Assembly: GCF_028765165.1 (NCBI RefSeq) | Contig: NZ_JARADB010000012.1 | Span: forward strand, 17,093 to 81,092 | DNA from: Paenibacillus sp. MAHUQ-63 | Lineage (GTDB): Bacteria; Bacillota; Bacilli; Paenibacillales; NBRC-103111 | Length of the DNA stretch: 64,000 bases | Direction: 5' to 3' | In this document: piece after piece, positions 46,786-52,747 of the stretch | How positions within the stretch are numbered: position 1 is the first letter of the stretch | Layout of the letters: every line of letters starts with the position of its first letter | The notes under the pieces: generated by a model | Told to the model about the DNA's origin: nothing | Databases searched by the model: none | Seen by the model: only the letters and a program-made list of their open reading frames with translations | Translations under genes and position numbers: made by a program

Positions 46786-46908
46786 TTACTCCCTTGTCTT
46801 GATGGCATCGGCTCGCCCGACTAAAGCTTGTGCCGCTTGTTTGACTTCCGAGCTATTCGTGATGGAGGCTTTTACCACCTTAATACCAAGCTTCGAAAGT
46901 GCTTCTTC
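46786..46908 (-). pseudogene. Remnant of an ABC substrate-binding protein (ABC_sub_bind/TrpX type)
   Basis: Forty codons read EEALSKLGIKVVKASITNS, then SEVKQAAQALVGRADAI and stop. The pattern of NSSEV..AA..LVGRADAI is typical of the ABC_sub_bind family of lipoproteins. No start or remaining domain is present. Confidence 0.6.
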
Positions 46909-47028
46909 TTAATGTGAGCGCATATGCCCCATATCCCCGTCTTGAATACACAATAGCGGCACAGGTGTAACATCTCTAGCACCGCCATTCTTCAAAATAA
47001 ACGCCGTTTTCTCAAATGAGCGGTTCTC
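46909..47028 (-). pseudogene. Unrecognised coding remnant
   Basis: Thirty-nine codons (including FEKTAFILKNGGARDVTPV and LLCIQDGDMGHMRSH) end in TAA immediately before the ABC_sub_bind fragment. The sequence looks protein-like but I cannot name the family. Confidence 0.35.
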
Positions 47029-47054
47029 AAAGTGAGCTAAAACTTATTTTTGAT

Positions 47055-47165
47055 TTACGAAATTAATGATCTCCTCGTTGTACTTGTCTTTTTCATAATT
47101 GTCATTGGTAGATTAGCCTTAATTTCTTTGGCAAGCTGATACATTAGTAAACCGTCAAATGACAT
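47055..47165 (-). pseudogene. Short 5' fragment, possibly RqcH/FbpA-like N-terminus
   Basis: An ATG with AGAGGA 6 bases upstream starts MSFDGLLMYQLAKEIKANL, which resembles the N-terminus of fibronectin-binding/RqcH-type proteins. It then changes to unrelated residues and stops at codon 37. A junction near 47107 is likely, since another frame there reads NYEKDKYNEEIINFVNQK. The identification is tentative. Confidence 0.35.
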
Positions 47166-47258
47166 AGATATTCCTCTTTCGTTAAGGATATTTTCAATTA
47201 TTTCTAAATGGTTAACTGGATGCAGCATATTGCACTCTTGATTCTCACTAAAAAGAGC

Positions 47259-47284
47259 ACAAAAAAAGCGCTGTACCGGCGCTT
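47259..47284 (-). terminator. Minus-strand terminator
   Basis: The arms AAGCGC and GCGCTT enclose a 7-base loop; on the minus strand the stem is followed by TTTTTTTG. Confidence 0.75.
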
Positions 47285-47528
47285 GAAATGTGTGAATTTT
47301 ATTCCGCGACTACAAATAAAAATTTAGAAGTATACACGTTCTACACACTGAAATAAAAACACGGTAGCAGATGATTCGCATTCATTTGAACAAGAGCACT
47401 TACAAATAAATTATTTCTCCTTTTTAGAAGAGCCCTTAGTTATATGGTATCAGATAAAAATCGTATAAAGCTATGTACAATATGGTTCTGTAATAATTGG
47501 TATAAACGTCCCTAAAATAAATAAAAGA

Positions 47529-47553
47529 TGATCCCATATGAATACAGGGATCA
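47529..47553 (-). terminator. Terminator of the CD3324-family gene
   Basis: The arms TGATCCC and GGGATCA are followed on the minus strand by TCTTTTATTT. Confidence 0.75.
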
Positions 47554-47598
47554 CCTTTTGACAGTGTAGTGTTTTTAAAGCGTAATAAGGAACACAGT

Positions 47599-47871
47599 TC
47601 AGCCGTTTTTATTGTTATAAATTATTTTTCTGATAGCATAAACAGAAAGGTAGTAAGATTCTGCAAGTTCTTGAATCGAATCACCAGATTTATATGCTTG
47701 TATTATTTCACGGTTTCTTCTATCAATCTCTTCCCGAAAACCAGATAGTTCTCCCCAATTTTTATGATGATCTTTTATTGCAGGAATGTAAAGGTATTCA
47801 CCTTGTACGAAATCTTGCAATTTTTCAACGAGTTCTTTTGGGAGAATATCATTAGCATTAACATATCTCAT
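47599..47871 (-). CDS. CD3324-family protein (Mor-like helix-turn-helix)
   Basis: A 90-residue protein beginning MRYVNANDILPKELVEKLQDFVQGEYLYIP. This matches the CD3324 family, common in Clostridia and Paenibacilli, which resembles the C-terminal DNA-binding domain of phage Mor activators. The C-terminal part DSIQELAESYYLSVYAIRKIIYN is a helix-turn-helix. AAGGAGTGAG precedes the ATG. A transcriptional role is inferred; the target is unknown. Confidence 0.85.
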   Translation of the reverse strand: MRYVNANDILPKELVEKLQDFVQGEYLYIPAIKDHHKNWGELSGFREEIDRRNREIIQAYKSGDSIQELAESYYLSVYAIRKIIYNNKNG

Positions 47872-48050
47872 GTAGACTCACTCCTTGAATAAATGTAATA
47901 TCTCAACTAGCAAAGCCAGCATGATTGGTGATCTTGTTATTCCATGCAAATATCACCAAATATCTGTTTTTGCATGGAATTGAACATGAGTTACTGTAAA
48001 GTTTTGAGACATAATCCCTGCTCCTCTATAGAGATATTCTTAAGTGATTT

Positions 48051-48992
48051 TTATATTTGCAGCTTTTTGCCGTATAGCTGACCGCATGCGGCATCAATAT
48101 CTGTTCCGAATTGAGTTCGTACAGTGACTTTGATTCCCTTTGACTTTAAGATACTGGCAAACTTTTGAACCCGATCTTTGTCTGATTGATGAAAGTTTTC
48201 AGGCGCTACGTCGGTTGAATTGTAGGGAATCAAATTAACGTGATATAAATGTTCCCAAGAACCTCTGTGCTTTAACAACGCAGCAATAGCTTTCGCATGC
48301 TCATTTGAATCGTTTTCTCCTCGAAGTAATATATATGCAATATATACTTTTCTACCTGTATCACGAATATGCTGATCCAACTTGTTCAACACATCTTTTA
48401 AAGGAAAACGATTGTTAATGGGCATTAATTCACTTCGCTGTTCGTCGAACGGAGAGTGTAGTGAAAAGGTCAGGTTAACTTGTGAAAATTGCGTGTCGAA
48501 AATAGTAGGATTGGCTAAAGCCTCCCCCATGCCCATAAACGATACACTATTCAAGGCTTGACCATTTAAATGAAAGTATAACAGTTGTTCGGTAATTTCA
48601 TCAGTAGTTAAATTTCGTTTCAGTCCGATTGTACCAGTAGCACAGAAGTTGCAACCATATCCGCATCCACACTGGCTGGAAATGCAGTATGATTTCCAGC
48701 CGCGCTCATAGCTTAGTTGAACTGCTTCAATGTGGTTACCACCTTCAATGGAAAATAACACTTTATTCACTTGTCTGGATGTCTGTTGCATGACAGGAGT
48801 TAGATTTAAAACGTGTTCACCAAGGTTCTTTATTAATTCATTTCTTATACCCTTGGGTAGCATGGTCATTCGGTCATATTCACCAATTCGTTGTTTGAAG
48901 ATCGCATCCGCGATCTGTTGGAACCGATATGCGGGTTGTTTCAATTCAGACAATATGTGGTGAATCATTTCGTATTTCGAAGTTGATTTCAT
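48051..48992 (-). CDS. Cfr-like 23S rRNA (A2503) methyltransferase with internal deletion
   Basis: A 313-residue radical-SAM protein. The motif SSQCGCGYGCNFCATG supplies the three iron-sulfur cysteines (110, 114, 117), and AACGQLYG near the end holds the second methyl-carrying Cys303. YFHLNG, SFMGMGEALAN, VNLTFSLHSP and RKVYIAYILL follow the Cfr branch rather than housekeeping RlmN. Cfr adds a C8 methyl to A2503, giving resistance to phenicols, lincosamides, oxazolidinones, pleuromutilins and streptogramin A. Compared with the ~349-residue Cfr, about 33 residues are missing between ALANPTIFD and QVNLTF, including the SAM-contacting Ser-x-Ser-Thr segment. Activity is therefore doubtful. Leader and attenuator lie upstream. 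Confidence 0.88.
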   Translation of the reverse strand: MKSTSKYEMIHHILSELKQPAYRFQQIADAIFKQRIGEYDRMTMLPKGIRNELIKNLGEHVLNLTPVMQQTSRQVNKVLFSIEGGNHIEAVQLSYERGWKSYCISSQCGCGYGCNFCATGTIGLKRNLTTDEITEQLLYFHLNGQALNSVSFMGMGEALANPTIFDTQFSQVNLTFSLHSPFDEQRSELMPINNRFPLKDVLNKLDQHIRDTGRKVYIAYILLRGENDSNEHAKAIAALLKHRGSWEHLYHVNLIPYNSTDVAPENFHQSDKDRVQKFASILKSKGIKVTVRTQFGTDIDAACGQLYGKKLQI

Positions 48993-48994
48993 GT

Positions 48995-49050
48995 ATTCTC
49001 CTTTTAAGCCGGAGAATCGGCTTAAGCACCTTTAAAGGGTGGGTGCTTAA
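48995..49050 (-). promoter_or_regulatory. Translational attenuator of the Cfr-like gene
   Basis: Written in mRNA order (T for U): a 9-bp hairpin TTAAGCACC/GGTGCTTAA (49050-49022), then TTAAGCCG/CGGCTTAA with loop ATTCTC (49025-49004), then the ribosome site AAAAGGAG and the ATG. The loop region ATTCTCC (49017-49011) is also perfectly complementary to GGAGAAT (49001-48995), which contains the ribosome site. Two mutually exclusive states exist: one hides GGAG, the other frees it. With the leader ORF upstream this is the layout of erm/cat-type drug-induced translational attenuation. Function is inferred. Confidence 0.7.
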
Positions 49051-49102
49051 AATCTACATTAACCAACTAAATATAAATCCACGAACTTTGTAGCTATAGT
49101 CG

Positions 49103-49213
49103 CTACGTGCACCTATCAATAGATGGAAAATGCTCCGGCATCCGTTTAGTATGATCGTGAACCGTGCCAACGGACAATAAACGGTTCACCTGAACATTTA
49201 CAACTTCAAACAT
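49103..49213 (-). CDS. Leader peptide of the Cfr-like gene
   Basis: A 36-codon ORF (MFEVVNVQVNRLLSVGTVHD.. to ..SIDRCT) with a near-perfect ribosome site, TAGGAGGTTG, about 6 bases before the ATG. It ends 110 bases before the methyltransferase start. A small hairpin GTAGC/GCTAC (49106-49090) begins at its stop codon. A ribosome stalled here by an antibiotic would alter folding of the hairpins downstream. It could alternatively be the 5' relic of a lost gene, but the strong site and the position favour a leader. Confidence 0.6.
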   Translation of the reverse strand: MFEVVNVQVNRLLSVGTVHDHTKRMPEHFPSIDRCT

Positions 49214-50077
49214 TTTTTCAACCTCCTAGTTTAAATAAGCATTGTGTTATATTACAGTTCAACGATTTTGGTGGCGATAATTTTAAAATTCAATATGGAA
49301 CTCTATTGTCAGCTGCAGAAAAATAAATGAGCTGCAAGAAAGTTACTTTTCTCGCAGCTCAAAAACATACATCAGGACAACCCTTACTCAGGGCTGAAGC
49401 AGGTATATAAAAGAGTGAAAGAATAAGTAACTTTTTCCTACGGCAATAAAGAACAAAACAACGCAAAATAGCTTTGTTTTATCCTCTAAAACCGACAGAA
49501 AATATTACATTATTCAATCACTCCTATCGTTAAGTTTGGTGTCATCATAACACATGGCCAAAGTCGTTTCAACTAGTAGAGCTTTCGCATGTAAGTTCAA
49601 TCCGTTCCTTCTGCTGCTCCAAGAACTGAAGTAACCCGAGCAGCGTCGTTCCTCAATGTTCGGCAGCAGCCGTTCGAATTGCTGCAGCGGCAGACCGCAA
49701 ATCCCGGTATAGCGCTGCCCGCAACATACGGGATCGACCCCTTCTCGTGCTAGGCCGTGAATAGAAACGTTTTGCTCTTAAATACTCTTGTTTTCTCAGT
49801 TTTTGACCATCAATACTTTTTAGCAGATAACATTTAAATGGTATGAAGTTGTAGACTGTAAAAAACGGATGGTATGGTAAAGTATGGTTGCACCTTTACC
49901 CATGGTGTTCAACCCTCCCACATCTCACGGAGTCTACGCTCCCACATTCCTTCATTCAACCTGTCCAAGGGGTGAGGCCAGAATTCACAAAGCGACTAAG
50001 ATATCCTCCCGTATTACAATAAAACAAATAGCAGATGCAGCAGATCTACTCCTTGCTTTTGTCAAACTATAGTTGAG
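49214..50077. other. Intergenic stretch with coding-like fragment, no intact gene
   Basis: An 860-base AT-rich region except for a GC-richer island at about 49600-49760. On the minus strand that island reads like protein (HGLAREGVDPVCCGQRYTG, ICGLPLQQFERLLPNIEE), with a frame change after it, so it may be a decayed gene. A 62-codon + strand frame at 49884 does not look like protein. The promoter for the Cfr-like leader is expected near 49230-49300, but no clear consensus is seen. Confidence 0.4.
49329..49360. terminator. Bidirectional terminator-like hairpin
   Basis: The arms GAGCTGC and GCAGCTC form the base of a stem extended by AGAAA/TTTCT, followed by AAAAACA on the + strand and TTTATTTTT on the minus strand. 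Confidence 0.65.
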
Positions 50078-50176
50078 GTAGCTGCAGGTTATGACCAACA
50101 TCACACTAGTAGTGCAACAATTCTCGTTCAGTTTATTCTTTTGCTAATCATTACTATGGCTTTTGTATTGTACTAA
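50078..50176 (+). pseudogene. Degenerate YjcZ-like peptide gene
   Basis: In frame from 50078 one reads VAAGYDQHHTSSATILVQFI, then LLLIITMAFVLY and stop, parallel to the intact peptides at 52084 and 52446 (GYGTSAAAILVLFILLVIIT). No start codon or ribosome site precedes it, and the glycine-rich head is eroded. It is probably a relic of a third + strand copy. Confidence 0.5.
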
Positions 50177-50274
50177 AATCCACATATAAATGGGTCTGGA
50201 CATGTTCATTAAACCAAGCAAAAAGGTCAGACCCACATATAATAGGAAGATCAATAGGATAAGGGTGGATGCAG

Positions 50275-50511
50275 ATGGCTTCTATAATCGGTGCCTCTAG
50301 AGTAGTCACTAACTCAGGGACCATAATCAACGGTGAATCGTTAATAATTATGGCACCAACTCAAGTCTCTAAATCTTTCAATGGAGCCAGCGCCGACGTT
50401 ACTGGTGACCACGCCATGACGTTTTCTTTCTTTAGCGTAACGATAACGTTGACTCCGACCGGTAATGGAGTGTTACCAAAGTATCGAAGAAAGCGCTCTG
50501 GAACTGGCTAG
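50275..50511 (+). CDS. GerPA/GerPF-like small spore protein
   Basis: A 78-residue protein starting MASIIGASRVVTNSGTIING, then ESLIIMAPTQVSKSFNGASADVTGD. This parallels GerPA/GerPF spore proteins (hydrophobic strand, Gly-rich turn, P-x-S-x-SK-x-F/Y-x-G-x-G). GerP proteins help germinants cross the spore coat. The C-terminal 25 residues do not follow the family, and a basic tail KYRRKRSGTG is unusual, so a frameshift late in the gene is possible. AAGGGTGG is 6 bases before ATG 50275. Confidence 0.6.
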   Translation: MASIIGASRVVTNSGTIINGESLIIMAPTQVSKSFNGASADVTGDHAMTFSFFSVTITLTPTGNGVLPKYRRKRSGTG

Positions 50512-50625
50512 AAGGTAATTAATCACGATAGGGGTATCAACCTAGTGCGTAACCATCCACTTGACCCTATATGGATATTGCCAGCCCGCATCCAACTCAC
50601 CCATCACCCTCATTTAAAGAACAGG

Positions 50626-50672
50626 AAAAAACGGTCTGTATTCGCATCTATTTCGCGATAAGACCGTTTTTT
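50626..50672. terminator. Strong bidirectional terminator
   Basis: A 12-bp stem AAAAAACGGTCT/AGACCGTTTTTT with a 23-base loop lies between the + strand GerPA/PF-like gene and the convergent YjcZ-like gene, giving T runs in both directions. Confidence 0.85.
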
Positions 50673-50695
50673 CTTGTCTTTTTTGTGATGTTGGT

Positions 50696-50797
50696 TTAAA
50701 TTGCAAAAGTCATTAAGATAATAACCAAAAGAATAAAGAGAACCAAAACAGCTGCTGCGTTGTTAACACCATAACCTGCACAACTCGCACCACTCAT
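50696..50797 (-). CDS. YjcZ-family sporulation peptide
   Basis: A 33-residue peptide, MSGASCAGYGVNNAAAVLVL followed by FILLVIILMTFAI: a short Gly/Cys/Tyr head and one hydrophobic helix, the pattern of YjcZ-family tiny membrane peptides made in spores. GAGGGGAATGAG precedes the ATG. An upstream block at 50847-50870 is also found before the + strand copies. Confidence 0.8.
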   Translation of the reverse strand: MSGASCAGYGVNNAAAVLVLFILLVIILMTFAI

Positions 50798-50895
50798 ATC
50801 TGCTCATTCCCCTCAAGTAAAATTTCATTACGAAATAATCATACGCTCGGTACATAGTCATTGATTGGACATAAGCCTATCTTTGGGTTCATTTT

Positions 50896-51171
50896 TCAAT
50901 TATCGATCTGAGGTAGGGAAATAATACAGGTTGCACTACACATCATTTCACCCCGCAACGTTGTATGCCTAACGGTCTGCAGACATATAGGTGATGCCAA
51001 TTTGCCTGCGGGAGGAATAAAATCCTCTCGTCCCTTAGTTCCTAGGTCGCCTTCATGTACGTAGCCAATGGTGGCTAGCCGTTGAATGGCCTCAACGATT
51101 AGAGGAGCGACTCCACGGTTACTCAACCCTTTTGCTGAGGCTAAACTTGCATATGAGTTGTCTGTCAGCAA
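50896..51171 (-). CDS. Doubtful ORF, 91 residues
   Basis: An open frame without a good ribosome site (a TTG start at best). It contains IGYVHEGDLGTKGREDFIPP and a Cys/Met-rich end. I do not recognise it; it could be a gene fragment. It is reported because the interval contains no other gene. Confidence 0.3.
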   Translation of the reverse strand: MLTDNSYASLASAKGLSNRGVAPLIVEAIQRLATIGYVHEGDLGTKGREDFIPPAGKLASPICLQTVRHTTLRGEMMCSATCIISLPQIDN

Positions 51172-51282
51172 AGACCTTCGGATTACGCCGTATATTTGCC
51201 CAGGCGCAATTTTAACTTTTGCATACTTTAATTCTACTCGTCATTGCGGAGGAGATCGGTTGTTGAAACGGGAGTGAAAATT

Positions 51283-51909
51283 ATGAAATGGCGCGATTCT
51301 GTGGCCTATATTAGTCTGGGTTCTACATGTCAAACAGCATATCAGCTTAAAAGACTGGGCTTACGAAAATATGCGGGTCCCTTAGATTGGTTTGTTTCCG
51401 ATTCGATCGGGGGAGTGGTTCGTTTGATAGATCATCGTTTCAACGGATTTATGGAACTTAGCCAGCTTGAACTCATTGGCACTACCAATGAATGCTTTGT
51501 TGTAAGAGATAACACAAATGATGTCATATCTTTCCATGACTTCCCTCTTTATCTCACTGCGGAGCGGTGGCGGGAAGCTTATCCCGCGTTTAAACAAAAG
51601 CTCAATCGACGCGTAGACCGGTTTTTGAGAACTATTCAAAGTCAACCCATTCTTTTTATTAGAACCAATTCTAAAAAAAAGGAAGCGCAGGAGCTACACG
51701 CAGCATTAAAAAGGCTGACGCATAGCAAGTTCCATCTTCTGATCGTGAATAATCACCAGGAAGAAAGCAAAGACGTGATTTACGAGGATTGGGGGCTACG
51801 TGGAATTAGCTCGGTGCTTCTACCGAAAGGAGAAGACTGGAGAGGATTTAACCAGGCTTGGGATACGTGTATGAACAGCTTCAAATTGAAAGCTTCGTCA
51901 TTTCGCTAA
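51283..51909 (+). CDS. DUF1796 putative papain-like cysteine peptidase
   Basis: A 208-residue protein with the DUF1796 signature VAYISLGSTCQTAYQLKRLG, then LRKYAGPLDWFVSDSI. The Cys in STCQTA is the proposed nucleophile and His in ISFHDFPLY a candidate base. The family occurs in Bacillales and in polysaccharide or peptide gene clusters; its activity is predicted only. ATG 51283 has GGGAGTG upstream; the longer frame from 51244 begins before that site. It lies between spore peptides and the modified-peptide maturation genes. Confidence 0.85.
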   Translation: MKWRDSVAYISLGSTCQTAYQLKRLGLRKYAGPLDWFVSDSIGGVVRLIDHRFNGFMELSQLELIGTTNECFVVRDNTNDVISFHDFPLYLTAERWREAYPAFKQKLNRRVDRFLRTIQSQPILFIRTNSKKKEAQELHAALKRLTHSKFHLLIVNNHQEESKDVIYEDWGLRGISSVLLPKGEDWRGFNQAWDTCMNSFKLKASSFR

Positions 51910-52035
51910 GTTTCGTGAAGAAAATATTTTGACCGCTTTCTCTACGGATACCGAAATTAGCTGCTGCAGAGATCATCCGAATTTTTTTGCGAATGAAATT
52001 TGGTTCATACGTCCAATCAATCAGTATTTATCTAA

Positions 52036-52044
52036 CATATTTTA
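52036..52044 (+). promoter_or_regulatory. Sigma-K-like -10 box of YjcZ copy 1
   Basis: CATATTTTA fits the CATAnnnTA -10 consensus of the late mother-cell sigma factor and lies 40 bases before the start codon. The same box precedes copy 2 (52400-52408). The -35 region is not convincing. Confidence 0.4.
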
Positions 52045-52083
52045 TACCGTAGTGACAAATCACCCAGAGGGGAATGAGTAAAC

Positions 52084-52194
52084 ATGGGAGCAGTAGGTTA
52101 TGGTGCAAGTTGTGCAGGTTACGGCACAAGCGCAGCGGCTATTTTGGTTCTTTTTATTCTTTTGGTTATCATCACATCAGCTTTTGTATGGTAA
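52084..52194 (+). CDS. YjcZ-family sporulation peptide, copy 1
   Basis: A 36-residue peptide, MGAVGYGASCAGYGTSAAAI followed by LVLFILLVIITSAFVW: a Gly/Tyr/Cys-rich head and a single membrane helix. It is identical to copy 2 except Thr15 for Ser. GAGGGGAATGAG precedes the ATG. YjcZ-like peptides are found in spores of Bacillales; their role is unknown. It ends before a strong terminator. Confidence 0.88.
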   Translation: MGAVGYGASCAGYGTSAAAILVLFILLVIITSAFVW

Positions 52195-52224
52195 TTCCTT
52201 AATCTAACGTAAAGAATCAATGAG

Positions 52225-52259
52225 AAAAACGGCCGCGAAATAAATACGGGCCGTTTTTT
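52225..52259 (+). terminator. Terminator of YjcZ copy 1
   Basis: The arms AAAAACGGCC and GGCCGTTTTTT form a long stem with a 14-base loop. Confidence 0.88.
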
Positions 52260-52445
52260 CGTTGTTCTAATCATAAAAAACCAACCTTAATCTTAGGGTG
52301 ACTTTTTATGGTAAATGAAGGGTGAAAAATGTAGAACGAATGCCGGCTTTTCCAACACTCAATTTGGGTCATACGTCCAATCAATCACTATGTAACGAAC
52401 ATATTTTATACCGTAGTGACAAATCACCGGAGGGAATGAGTAAAC

Positions 52446-52556
52446 ATGGGAGCAGTAGGTTATGGTGCAAGTTGTGCAGGTTACGGTTCAAGCGCAGCAG
52501 CTATTTTGGTTCTCTTTATTCTTTTGGTTATCATCACATCAGCATTTGTATGGTAA
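52446..52556 (+). CDS. YjcZ-family sporulation peptide, copy 2
   Basis: A 36-residue peptide identical to copy 1 except Ser15 for Thr. The ribosome site is GGAGGGAATGAG. It has its own sigma-K-like box 38 bases upstream and its own terminator, so both copies appear separately expressed. A function as a small spore membrane peptide is inferred from the family. Confidence 0.88.
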   Translation: MGAVGYGASCAGYGSSAAAILVLFILLVIITSAFVW

Positions 52557-52585
52557 TACATTAATCCAATTCAAAGAACAAAGAG

Positions 52586-52625
52586 AAAAAGTCACCCTTA
52601 ATCTTAATCTCAGGGTGACTTTTTT
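52586..52625 (+). terminator. Terminator of YjcZ copy 2
   Basis: The arms AAAAAGTCACCCT and AGGGTGACTTTTT form a 13-bp stem. Confidence 0.9.
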
Positions 52626-52747
52626 GTTAAATGAAGGGTGAAATATGAGATGAGTAGCTGTGGAAACTGAATCGCGCCGAATGCCATCATCGTTATACAA
52701 ACATCCGTGTAGTGGAACGCGTGATACGGGACTCTCTCGTGCTTCAT

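Larger units (their letters stand above)
46700..47598. other. Gene graveyard between the broken importer and the CD3324-family gene
   Basis: About 900 bases without an intact gene. On the minus strand it contains short pieces of at least three coding sequences (46786-46908, 46909-47028, 47055-47165) and two terminators (47259, 47529). The fragments are joined out of frame, indicating repeated deletions. Confidence 0.6.
51996..52335 (+). repeat. Tandem duplication unit 1 (YjcZ-like gene with promoter and tail)
   Basis: This unit and 52361-52655 share an upstream block (TCATACGTCCAATCAATC), the box CATATTTTA, CCGTAGTGACAAATCACC, the whole peptide gene, and downstream TTAATCTTAGGGTGAC and AAATGAAGGGTGAAA. 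Differences are mostly small, except that unit 1 has an additional terminator inserted between gene and tail. Confidence 0.85.
52361..52655 (+). repeat. Tandem duplication unit 2 (YjcZ-like gene with promoter and tail)
   Basis: The second unit of the duplication described at 51996. Its terminator (52586) is intact, while unit 1 retains a degenerate copy of it at about 52270-52310. Confidence 0.85.

Noticed and set aside
49884..50072. A 62-codon + strand frame before the degenerate YjcZ copy
   Set aside because: No ribosome site, Pro/Thr/Ser-rich random-looking sequence and no family resemblance.
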